Shown here: positions 5,043-11,893 of the stretch, piece by piece
Numbering within the stretch: position 1 is the first letter of the stretch
How the letters are laid out: the number at the start of each line of letters is the position of its first letter
NCBI GenBank assembly: GCA_030633285.1
Contig: DAOVTC010000009.1
Span: forward strand, 1-12,169
DNA: 12,169 nucleotides
Reading direction: 5' to 3'
Source: Flavobacteriaceae bacterium
Lineage (GTDB): Bacteria; Bacteroidota; Bacteroidia; Flavobacteriales; Flavobacteriaceae
Translations under genes and position numbers: made by a program
The notes under the pieces: model-generated
What the model saw: the letters and a program-made list of their open reading frames with translations, nothing else
Told to the model about the DNA's origin: nothing
The model's database searches: none

Positions 5043-6092
5043 TTATTTAGTTTTTTTGCGTAGTGAGAAATATAAAAACAGCAAGCTTATAAAAAATAGT
5101 ATACCAGTTAATTGATGTAATACTCCATAAAGTAAAGGAATATTGGTTTTTATTTTAATTAAAGTCAAAATACCTAAAAACACTTGAAATAAAATAAGCG
5201 TATAAGTAAAAGTTAACCATTTAATTGCACGAGTATATAAATTGTTTCTTTTGTTAAAGTAGTAAAACATGGTTAACCCTAAAATAATATAAGCAAGAAG
5301 CCTATGTGTAAATTGAACCAATGCTGGTGCAAATTCATAAGTATCATAGTTTGTTAAATTGTGTAAATTCCAATTATTGCTATGAAGTAAAACCTCAGGT
5401 ATAACTACCCCATTCATTGAAGGCCACGAAGGATAATAAAGTCCGGCTTTCATTCCCGACATTAACCCTGCAAAAATAAATTGAATAAAAGTGATTACAA
5501 GCAAAATAAGTACAAATTTAGATTGATTTGTATTGCTTTTGTTTTCAAATTGATAAACATCTGCTATAGTTTTTACCATAGCAGCAATAGTTAATGTGGC
5601 AAGAATAAAATGTAAGGTTAATTTATAAGCATTTACCCAAGGTCGGTCTACCAATCCACTTTGAACCATAATCCAACCTGCAGAAGCAGTTATTGCAGTT
5701 AAAATTACAACCAATAACAAACGTTTAATTAGGTAAAAATCAATTTTTTTACGAATAATAAAAATAATAAAGGGAATTAAAAAAATGATACCTAAAAGGC
5801 GTACCCATAATCGATGAAAATATTCCCAGAAATAAATAAATTTAAAATCTTTTATAGTGAATGTGGAATTGATTTTAAGAAACTGAGGTGTTTGTTTGTA
5901 TAAATCAAAAGAATCTAACCATTGTTGTTTATTTAATGGAGGGATTATACCTGTAATAATATCCCAACGAGTGATAGATAAACCAGAACCTGTTAAACGT
6001 GTAATGCCTCCCAGAATAACCTGACCAATTAACATAAGTAATCCAATAATTAACCAAAATCGTATTGTTTTTGTGTATTTAGGAGTTTTCAA
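5043..6092 (-). CDS. ctaA: Heme A synthase (COX15/CtaA family)
   Basis: A 349-residue inner-membrane protein with eight predicted spans in two four-helix halves. It oxidises the C8 methyl group of heme O to the formyl group of heme A, needed for aa3-type cytochrome oxidase. The four histidine heme ligands are visible: H93 in EYFHRLWVR, H161 in LTLHFIL, H263 in FTHRLLA and H326 in GVLHQLTG. The GGITRLTGSGLSI motif (28-40) and Glu90 before the first His also fit. The Cys pair typical of Bacillus CtaA is absent, so it is of the COX15-like type. The start is TTG at 6092: an in-frame stop is five codons upstream and the next Met is inside helix 1. It is the last gene of the mutY-ssb-gldE-gldD row, 21 bases after gldD. 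Confidence 0.95.
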   Translation of the reverse strand: MKTPKYTKTIRFWLIIGLLMLIGQVILGGITRLTGSGLSITRWDIITGIIPPLNKQQWLDSFDLYKQTPQFLKINSTFTIKDFKFIYFWEYFHRLWVRLLGIIFLIPFIIFIIRKKIDFYLIKRLLLVVILTAITASAGWIMVQSGLVDRPWVNAYKLTLHFILATLTIAAMVKTIADVYQFENKSNTNQSKFVLILLVITFIQFIFAGLMSGMKAGLYYPSWPSMNGVVIPEVLLHSNNWNLHNLTNYDTYEFAPALVQFTHRLLAYIILGLTMFYYFNKRNNLYTRAIKWLTFTYTLILFQVFLGILTLIKIKTNIPLLYGVLHQLTGILFFISLLFLYFSLRKKTK

Positions 6093-6113
6093 AAGTTTTT
6101 TATTTTACCAATG

Positions 6114-6686
6114 TTAGTTTTTCCATTCTAAAGTCTGAATCAAATGTATAATATCATTTTGTAGATGATTTATAGCAGGTTTTATTGAATCGTAATTAGG
6201 TTGGACATTAAAATAAACAGCACCCGTTATAAAATTCTTTGTACTATCGGTTATATGAAATTGTATAGGTGAAGCAGCATTTCCAGTTACTTCATAAATT
6301 GCACCATAAACTTTTTTAGATGAATTTTCGTAGGGAACAGAACTTATTCCGTCAGCTTTAATAGCATGATTAAAAGTTAGTTTTTCTGATTCAATAAACA
6401 ATTCTTTTAAATTATTTTTAACGGGACGATATGTCAAATTTATAGTTGCCTTTAGTTTTGGGTATTCAATATTCATCCAGCATTTTTGATTTGTTTTTGT
6501 AAAAGATAGAGTTGAATATTCAAATTGATAAGGACAATTCGTATTGGTTAATTTATAAGAGGTATTTTTATACTCTAATCGCAGCTGTGCTTCTGGTTTA
6601 GGTAAAACGTCTTTCTTGCAAGAAAATAAAGATAATGTCAAAATAAATATTAATGAGTATATTTTGATTGATTTTATATAAGCCAT
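6114..6686 (-). CDS. gldD: Gliding motility lipoprotein GldD
   Basis: A 190-residue lipoprotein: signal peptide with lipobox LFSC and lipidated Cys23, then a single domain with the GldD patterns PKPEAQLRLEY (29-39), NTNCPYQFEY (48-57), IEYPKLKATINLTYRPV (73-89), KLTFNHAIKADGI (102-114) and YFNVQPNYDSIKP (158-170). In Flavobacterium johnsoniae GldD is required for gliding; it belongs to the envelope part linked to the gliding motor and T9SS, though its exact step is unclear. It follows gldE by only 2 bases, the gene order known from other gliding Bacteroidota, so the two are surely co-transcribed. Length and motifs are normal; the presence of gldD suggests, but does not prove, that the organism glides. 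Confidence 0.95.
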   Translation of the reverse strand: MAYIKSIKIYSLIFILTLSLFSCKKDVLPKPEAQLRLEYKNTSYKLTNTNCPYQFEYSTLSFTKTNQKCWMNIEYPKLKATINLTYRPVKNNLKELFIESEKLTFNHAIKADGISSVPYENSSKKVYGAIYEVTGNAASPIQFHITDSTKNFITGAVYFNVQPNYDSIKPAINHLQNDIIHLIQTLEWKN

Positions 6687-6688
6687 TT

Positions 6689-7993
6689 TTAATTTACTTT
6701 TGGTAATGTTACTTTTATTTGTTTGATTCTTTTTTTATCGATGGATTCTATTTTAAACTGATATTTATTAAAAATAATTTTTTCGTTTCTTTTAGGAAAC
6801 ACTCCTGTAATTTCTAAAATAAACCCAGCCAACGTTTCTGCTTCGAATTTTTTTTCTTCAAAACTAGATTCATCAATTTGTAAAACTTTATAAAAATCTT
6901 TTAAAGCAGTTTTACCTTCAAAAATAAAGTTATAATTATCTAACTTTGAATAGGATAAGTCAATATGATCAAATTCATCAGAAATATCACCAACAATTTC
7001 TTCAATAATATCCTCTAAAGAAATTAAGCCAGAAGTACCTCCGTATTCATCAACAACAATAGCTAAGTGATTTTTCATTTCTTGAAATTCTTTTAATAAA
7101 TCATCTAATTTTTTATTTTCAGGAACAAAAAAAGCTTCGCGAATAATTTTTATCCAATTAAATGTTTTTTTATGGATATGAGGAATTAAATCTTTTACAT
7201 ATAAAATTCCTATAATATTATCTATATTTTCTTCATAAACAGGGATTCTGGAATGTCCGGTTTCAACTATTTTTTCAATAACAGTTTTGTACTCTTCATC
7301 ACTTTTTAGTGCAAAAATATCCATTCTAGGACACATAACTTGAGTAGATTCTGTATTACCAAAACTGACGATTCCTTGCAATATTTTTTTTTCCTCTTTA
7401 GTTGTGGCACCAGTAGAAGTGAGTTCTAATGCTTGTGATAAAACCTCTACAGAAATATCAGAACTTTTTTTATTCAACCTATTTTCTACCAGACTAGTTA
7501 ATTTTAATAATGGAATACTTAAAAAGGATAATAAAGAGTTTAAAAAAACCATAGGTTTAGCCATTTTAGTAGCAAATTTAAAAGCATTTCTGTTGGCATA
7601 AACTTTTGGTAAAACTTCTCCAAAGAGTAAAATTAAAAAGGTTACTAATATAATTTCAAGCGAGAATTTTAAAATTTTTGATGATATACTTTTAAAAAAA
7701 TATTCACCTACATAAGTAAATAACAGTATAAATAAAATATTTATAAAATTATTTGAAATGAGTATTGTTGCTAATAATTTTTTTTGATTTTGAAGTAATT
7801 CAATTACACGGTTTTTTTTTGAATTGTCATTTTCTTCATTATCTAAATCAGATTTTGAAAGTGAAAAAAATGCAACCTCAGTACCTGAAATTATGGCCGA
7901 TAAAAATAAGAGAAAAATCAAAGTTATTACACCTGCAATAACTGGCCAATTAATACTAGATATTAAAAATATATTCGTGGGTTCAGGATCCAA
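6689..7993 (-). CDS. gldE: Gliding-associated protein GldE (DUF21/CNNM-CBS-CorC family)
   Basis: A 434-residue membrane protein with three parts: a CNNM/DUF21 transmembrane domain (about 15-205, including SGTEVAFFSLS at 36-46 and GEVLPK at 125-130), two CBS modules (about 215-340, with VVDEYGGTSGLISLEDIIEE at 313-332) and a C-terminal CorC/HlyC domain (about 352-430). Relatives include Mg2+ or Co2+ transport-related proteins. In F. johnsoniae gldE lies with gldD, and extra GldE partly restores gldB mutants, so it acts in or near gliding/T9SS. The start is TTG at 7993: a stop lies two codons upstream, the next in-frame Met is residue 144, and the MDPEP start resembles other GldE proteins. Its gap to ssb is 31 bases. 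The direct neighbour gldD makes GldE more likely than a generic hemolysin-like protein. Confidence 0.93.
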   Translation of the reverse strand: MDPEPTNIFLISSINWPVIAGVITLIFLLFLSAIISGTEVAFFSLSKSDLDNEENDNSKKNRVIELLQNQKKLLATILISNNFINILFILLFTYVGEYFFKSISSKILKFSLEIILVTFLILLFGEVLPKVYANRNAFKFATKMAKPMVFLNSLLSFLSIPLLKLTSLVENRLNKKSSDISVEVLSQALELTSTGATTKEEKKILQGIVSFGNTESTQVMCPRMDIFALKSDEEYKTVIEKIVETGHSRIPVYEENIDNIIGILYVKDLIPHIHKKTFNWIKIIREAFFVPENKKLDDLLKEFQEMKNHLAIVVDEYGGTSGLISLEDIIEEIVGDISDEFDHIDLSYSKLDNYNFIFEGKTALKDFYKVLQIDESSFEEKKFEAETLAGFILEITGVFPKRNEKIIFNKYQFKIESIDKKRIKQIKVTLPKVN

Positions 7994-8024
7994 GGATTAA
8001 TTTTTTAGTTAATAAATAATAAGA

Positions 8025-8462
8025 TTAAAAAGGTAAATCATCTGTATCAGTATCTGAATTAGTTTTTTCTTGAATAGAATCTTCAGAAATTTGCTGTGGT
8101 GATGAAGGTTGAGGTTTGTTAAAATCTTTTTTAATTGTTAAGAAAGTCATATCAGTTGCATGAATTTCTGTAGTATATCTTTTTATTCCATCTTGTTCCC
8201 ATTGTCGGGTTTTAATCCTGCCTTCAATATATACACGATCTCCTTTACTTAAATGTTTCTCACAAATCTCGGCCAATTTGTTTCTAACCACAATATTATG
8301 CCATTCGGTTGTGGTTATTTTTTCACCAGTTTGTTTATTAGTGTAGCTTTCATTTGTTGCAACAGGAAACCTTCCGATTGAATTTCCTCCTTCAAAATAA
8401 TGCATTTTCACTTCATCCCCCAAGTGACCAATTAGCATAGCTTTATTTAATGAATTTGCCAT
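8025..8462 (-). CDS. ssb: Single-stranded DNA-binding protein
   Basis: A 145-residue SSB. The OB fold covers about 1-112 (LNKAMLIGHLGDEVKM at the start, TTEWHNIVVRNKLAEICEKHL around Trp54, then KGDRVYIEGRIKTRQWEQDG). A polar linker rich in Pro, Gln and Ser leads to the acidic tip DTDDLPF, which in the family docks repair and replication partners. It coats single-stranded DNA during replication, recombination and repair. It lies 41 bases after mutY, and a good promoter element in that gap suggests it can be expressed independently of mutY. The position of ssb beside mutY and gldE is usual in flavobacteria. Identification is secure. Confidence 0.97.
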   Translation of the reverse strand: MANSLNKAMLIGHLGDEVKMHYFEGGNSIGRFPVATNESYTNKQTGEKITTTEWHNIVVRNKLAEICEKHLSKGDRVYIEGRIKTRQWEQDGIKRYTTEIHATDMTFLTIKKDFNKPQPSSPQQISEDSIQEKTNSDTDTDDLPF

Positions 8463-8481
8463 AACAAATAGTTTTAAGAGT

Positions 8482-8489
8482 CAAAGATA
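8482..8489 (-). promoter_or_regulatory. Promoter -7 element of ssb
   Basis: The minus strand reads TATCTTTG, an exact TAnnTTTG match, 19 bases before the ssb ATG. It would give a leader of about 12 bases and an internal promoter for ssb-gldE-gldD-ctaA. No clear -33 TTG is found. Confidence 0.5.
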
Positions 8490-8503
8490 ATATAAAAATT
8501 AAT

Positions 8504-9556
8504 CTATTTTTTATATTCATCAATAAAGTTCTGAATTAAGGTTGGAAGAGCAAATTCACTTATGTTTTCCCACAAAATGGTATTGCTAAAATCATCATTT
8601 GAATCAATAATCCAAAATGTTGTAAATAAATGTTGATGTGTGAGCTTATGAATAATTTGTTTTTTATTATAAATGGAGATATGATATGATTTTTTATATA
8701 ATAACTTTTGAAATGTTGCAGTATTTATAATTTCATTGATACTAATTTCTTTGTCCGATTCATGTAAAGGAAACTCATAAAGATTTTTCCATATATCATT
8801 ACTATTTCTTTTTTGTATTATAGTGTTATCATTTTTATTATTGATGATTAAATAATTAAAGTATCTTTTTTTAATTTTAATTTTATTTTCTTTTACAGGA
8901 AGTGTTTTTATTTTATTATTTTGTTTAGCAAAACAACTATTTTTAAAAATACATATATCGCAATCAGGGTTTTTAGGTTTACAAATTAAAGCCCCAAATT
9001 CCATAAGTGCTTGATTGTAATTGCCAGGGTCTTTGGTATCAATTAATATTTGAGCCAATTGTTTAAATTCTTTATTTCCTTTTGTAGAATTTATAGGTGT
9101 AGTAATACCAAAATATCTTGATAATAATCTATAAACATTACCGTCAACTGTTGCTGATGATTCATTAAAACATATAGAAGCAATTGCTGAGGCAGTATAA
9201 TCACCTATACCTTTTAATTTTATTAATTCATTATAATTTTCAGGAAAATTACCTTGAAGATATTTTGTTATATAAATTGCAGTTTTATGCAAATTTCTAG
9301 CTCTTGAATAATAACCTAAGCCTTGCCAAAGTTTTAAAACTTCATCTTCATTAGCTTTTGCCAGTAGTTTTATGTTTGGAAATATTTCTAAAAACTTTAA
9401 ATAATAAGCAGTACCCTGAGAGATTCTTGTTTGTTGTAATATAATTTCTGACAACCAAATTAAATAAGGATCTTTTGTTTTTCGCCAAGGTAAATCACGT
9501 TTATTTTTTAAATACCAGAGTATTAATATATTAGAAAAATGTGAATTTTTACTCAT
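8504..9556 (-). CDS. mutY: A/G-specific adenine DNA glycosylase MutY
   Basis: A 350-residue enzyme of normal length. It removes adenine mispaired with 8-oxoguanine in base excision repair. Visible parts: LPWR at 22-25, the catalytic Glu37 in WLSEIILQQTR, the helix-hairpin-helix LKGIGDYTASAIAS (114-127), catalytic Asp138 in VDGNVYRLLSR, the 4Fe-4S cluster cysteines C192-x6-C199-x2-C202-x5-C208, and a C-terminal NUDIX-like domain (about 230-345) for 8-oxoG recognition with IIHKLTHQHL at 301-310. All key residues are present. The ATG at 9556 is 120 bases from the divergent HU gene; mutY is the first gene of the row leading to ctaA. No consensus promoter is seen in front of it (TAGTATTG just before the start is only a near match). 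Confidence 0.97.
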   Translation of the reverse strand: MSKNSHFSNILILWYLKNKRDLPWRKTKDPYLIWLSEIILQQTRISQGTAYYLKFLEIFPNIKLLAKANEDEVLKLWQGLGYYSRARNLHKTAIYITKYLQGNFPENYNELIKLKGIGDYTASAIASICFNESSATVDGNVYRLLSRYFGITTPINSTKGNKEFKQLAQILIDTKDPGNYNQALMEFGALICKPKNPDCDICIFKNSCFAKQNNKIKTLPVKENKIKIKKRYFNYLIINNKNDNTIIQKRNSNDIWKNLYEFPLHESDKEISINEIINTATFQKLLYKKSYHISIYNKKQIIHKLTHQHLFTTFWIIDSNDDFSNTILWENISEFALPTLIQNFIDEYKK

Positions 9557-9627
9557 TTTACAATACTACAATTATTTTATCTAATTAAATTTTAATCATT
9601 TAGCTTTCCAAAATTGATTAAATATGT

Positions 9628-9635
9628 TATATTTG
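9628..9635 (+). promoter_or_regulatory. Promoter -7 element of the HU gene
   Basis: TATATTTG is an exact TAnnTTTG match, identical to the one before rplU. Predicted transcript start is near 9642, giving a leader of about 35 bases. The -33 zone has TTTCC near 9605 rather than TTG. Confidence 0.65.
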
Positions 9636-9676
9636 CCGACTCAAATAAAGAATAAATAACTTATAAATAAATAAAA

Positions 9677-9967
9677 ATGACAAAAGCAGAAATAGTAGCA
9701 AACATTTCAGAAAAATCTGGTATAGAAAAAGGTGATGTTTTAAGAGTTGTTGAAGATTTAATGGCTGAAGTTAAAGGTTCATTAAATAAAGGTAATAATG
9801 TTTATTTAAGAGGCTTTGGTAGCTTTATAGTTAAAAAAAGAGCTGAAAAAACAGGTAGAAATATTTCAAAAAATACTACAATTAAAATACCTGCCCATAA
9901 TACTCCGGCATTTAAACCAGCAAAAGTATTTGTTGAAAGTGTTAAAAAAAGTGTACCGGTTAAATAA
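9677..9967 (+). CDS. HU/IHF-family DNA-binding protein
   Basis: A 96-residue protein of the bacterial histone-like family. The N-terminal helices start with MTKAEIVANISEKSGI; the beta arm region has GFGSF (46-50), the KKRAEKTGRN signature (53-62), and the DNA-intercalating Pro in IPAHNTPAFKP (71-81). Such proteins bend and compact DNA as dimers. The short extension KKSVPVK closes the protein. It is usually annotated HU or IHF subunit in flavobacteria; sequence alone does not tell whether it binds specific sites. It is followed 27 bases on by the 30-codon basic gene, probably on the same transcript, with a terminator after that. Confidence 0.95.
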   Translation: MTKAEIVANISEKSGIEKGDVLRVVEDLMAEVKGSLNKGNNVYLRGFGSFIVKKRAEKTGRNISKNTTIKIPAHNTPAFKPAKVFVESVKKSVPVK

Positions 9968-9994
9968 TAATAATCAATTAATTAAGTTTTAAAT

Positions 9995-10087
9995 ATGCCA
10001 AGCGGTAAAAAAAGAAAACGCAGTAAAATTTCTACGCATAAGCGTAAGAAAAGAAGTAGACAAAATAGACATAAAAAGAAAAAATAA
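9995..10087 (+). CDS. 30-residue, extremely basic small protein
   Basis: A 30-codon gene from ATG 9995 to TAA 10085-10087. The product starts MPSGKKRKRSKISTHKRKKR and ends in HKKKK; 19 of its 30 residues are Lys, Arg or His and none is acidic. Proteins of this kind with the same MPSGKKRKR start and THKRKKR core are, from memory, conserved in Bacteroidota between HU and ribonuclease G genes. Composition and size suggest a ribosome-associated protein that binds rRNA, but I cannot assign a ribosomal protein name. It lies 27 bases after the HU gene, and the terminator stem begins within its own stop codon. It is real rather than chance: an ATG, good position, coding composition and an immediate terminator. 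Confidence 0.82.
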   Translation: MPSGKKRKRSKISTHKRKKRSRQNRHKKKK

Positions 10088-10118
10088 TAAATAGGTGAGA
10101 AACTCACCTATTTATTTT
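10086..10118 (+). terminator. Terminator after the small basic protein gene
   Basis: A 14-bp stem (10086-10099 with 10103-10116) with core TAGGTGAG/CTCACCTA, an AAA loop and trailing T residues. The stem overlaps the last two bases of the stop codon. It ends the HU operon before rng. Confidence 0.88.
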
Positions 10119-10150
10119 ACATTCTATATTTTGTAAGTTCATTGACATAG

Positions 10151-10205
10151 AAAATTTGTTTTTAAAAAAGCAAATTTTTATTGGTTATTATCTTAAATAA
10201 TAACC
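10151..10205. repeat. Two adjacent inverted repeats in the HU-rng intergenic region
   Basis: The first is AAAATTTG (10151-10158) against CAAATTTT (10171-10178), loop 12. The second is GGTTATTAT (10183-10191) against ATAATAACC (10197-10205), loop 5. Both lie after the terminator and before the rng promoter, so they are probably outside both transcripts. The second has no T-run on the plus strand. They may be protein-binding sites or a back-up terminator; no function is evident. Confidence 0.5.
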
Positions 10206-10231
10206 TGTGAAAAAATTTATTAATCTATCTA

Positions 10232-10261
10232 TTGTTATAATGCAAATTAAAAGTTGATTTG
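10232..10261 (+). promoter_or_regulatory. Promoter of rng
   Basis: TTG (10232-10234) and TTGATTTG (10254-10261) are 19 bases apart, the best two-part Bacteroidota promoter in the window despite one mismatch at the second base of the -7 element. The predicted start near 10268 gives a leader of about 27 bases before the GTG. Confidence 0.5.
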
Positions 10262-10294
10262 TAATAACATATAGGTGTAAAAAAACATAACAGA

Positions 10295-11839
10295 GTGAAA
10301 ACAGAATTAATAATTAGATCAAATTCCTCTGATATAGATTTTGCCTTATTAAAAGATGGAAAACTTGTTGAGTTACATAAAGAAACTTTGGATAATAATT
10401 TCTCAGTAGGAGATATATTTTTAGCTAAAGTAAAAAAAACATTAACAGGATTAAATGCAGCATTTGTAAATGTTGGAAGTGAAAAAGATGCATTTTTGCA
10501 TTATCATGATTTAGGTCCTCAATTATCATCTTTAAAAAAATTTACTCATCAAGTAAGCACAGGTAAACAAAAAGAATTCACTTTAAAAAATTTCCATTTT
10601 GAAAAAGATATTGATAAAAATGGAAAAATTGACAATGCTATAAAAGCAGGTCAAAATCTATTGGTTCAAGTTGTTAAAGAACCTATTTCTACAAAAGGAC
10701 CTCGTATAAGTTCTGAGCTATCAATTGCTGGAAGATATTTGGTCTTAGTACCTTTTTCAGATCGTGTTTCAGTATCACAAAAAATTGTAAACACAAGAGA
10801 AAAAGAACGATTAAAAAGGCTTGCGCAAAGCATCAAACCAAAAGGGTTTGGAGTAATATTGCGTACAGTAGCAAAAGATATAAAAGTTGCTGAACTAGAT
10901 AGAGACTTACAAAATTCATTACAACGATGGATAGGCATGTGTAAACAAATAAAAAATGCACAAGCTCCTCAAAAAGTACTTTCTGAATTAAATAGAGCAT
11001 CTTCAATATTGAGAGATGTTTTTAATGATTCATTTGCAAGTATTGTTACTAATGATGAGTCTTTACATCAAGAAATTGTAGAGTATTTACAAAGAATAGC
11101 TCCTGATAAGAAATCTATTGCAAAACATTATAGATCAAGAGCACCAATTTTTGATTTTTATGGTATTGAGAAGCAAATCAAAGCTTCATTTGGACGAACA
11201 GTCTCCATGAAAAAAGGCGCTTATTTAGTTATTGAACATACAGAAGCTTTACATGTAATAGATGTAAATAGTGGAAATCGTTCAAATAAAGCTAATTCAC
11301 AAGCTGAAACAGCTTTAGAAGTAAACTTAATAGCGGCTACAGAAATTGCACGTCAATTACAACTTCGTGATATGGGTGGTATAATTGTTGTTGATTTTAT
11401 AGATATGCATGCTGCAAATCATAGAAAACAACTTTATGACCATTTGCGTGATGAAATGAAATCTAGTAGAACTAAACATAAAGTTTTGCCGCCAAGTAAA
11501 TTTGGCTTGATTCAAATTACACGTCAAAGAGTTAGACCCGAGCGAGTTATTAAAACAAAAGAAGAAAATCCAAACAAAAATGGTGAAGTAGAAGCGCCAG
11601 TTTTGTTAATTCGAAAAATTGAAACCGATTTAGATAAGATCATGGAAGACAATACTAAAAATAAAGGAATAGCACTACATGTGCATTCATTTGTTGCTTC
11701 CCATCTTACAATAGGTGTAAATTCTATACAATTAAAATGGTTTTTCAAATATAAAAAGTGGATTAAAATAATACCTAGAGATGCTTTTCCATATTTAAAA
11801 TATCAATTTTACGATAAAAATGATAAGTTAATAAGGTAA
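10295..11839 (+). CDS. rng: Ribonuclease G/E family protein
   Basis: A 514-residue endoribonuclease, the size of RNase G. It cleaves single-stranded AU-rich RNA and takes part in rRNA maturation and mRNA decay. An S1-like RNA-binding domain (about 36-128) starts with VGDIFLAKVKKTLTGLNAAF. The RNase E/G catalytic core follows, with the two expected metal-binding aspartates in LHVIDVNSGN (D323) and VVDFIDM (D367), and TRQRVRPE at 409-416. The Cys-rich zinc-link (CPxC type) found after this point in E. coli enzymes is missing: residues 417-440 hold no Cys, and the whole protein has a single Cys (216). The start is GTG at 10295: an in-frame stop is ten codons upstream and the opening MKTELIIRSN fits flavobacterial relatives. 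No degradosome-type C-terminal extension is present. A strong terminator follows. Confidence 0.95.
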   Translation: MKTELIIRSNSSDIDFALLKDGKLVELHKETLDNNFSVGDIFLAKVKKTLTGLNAAFVNVGSEKDAFLHYHDLGPQLSSLKKFTHQVSTGKQKEFTLKNFHFEKDIDKNGKIDNAIKAGQNLLVQVVKEPISTKGPRISSELSIAGRYLVLVPFSDRVSVSQKIVNTREKERLKRLAQSIKPKGFGVILRTVAKDIKVAELDRDLQNSLQRWIGMCKQIKNAQAPQKVLSELNRASSILRDVFNDSFASIVTNDESLHQEIVEYLQRIAPDKKSIAKHYRSRAPIFDFYGIEKQIKASFGRTVSMKKGAYLVIEHTEALHVIDVNSGNRSNKANSQAETALEVNLIAATEIARQLQLRDMGGIIVVDFIDMHAANHRKQLYDHLRDEMKSSRTKHKVLPPSKFGLIQITRQRVRPERVIKTKEENPNKNGEVEAPVLLIRKIETDLDKIMEDNTKNKGIALHVHSFVASHLTIGVNSIQLKWFFKYKKWIKIIPRDAFPYLKYQFYDKNDKLIR

Positions 11840-11852
11840 GTAAATATATCAT

Positions 11853-11888
11853 AAAAGCCTGTTTATAATAATAAACAGGCTTTTTTTT
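11853..11888 (+). terminator. Terminator of rng
   Basis: A perfect 14-bp stem (AAAAGCCTGTTTAT at 11853-11866 with its complement at 11871-11884), an AATA loop and a run of eight T, 14 bases after the rng stop. Confidence 0.93.
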
Positions 11889-11893
11889 GTGGT

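Noticed and set aside
7404..7601. Plus-strand frame inside gldE
   Set aside because: Lies wholly within a confident GldE coding region on the other strand and has no promoter or recognisable product.
10666..10938. Minus-strand frames inside rng (also 11524-11748)
   Set aside because: Both are antisense to conserved catalytic parts of RNase G and show no family features.
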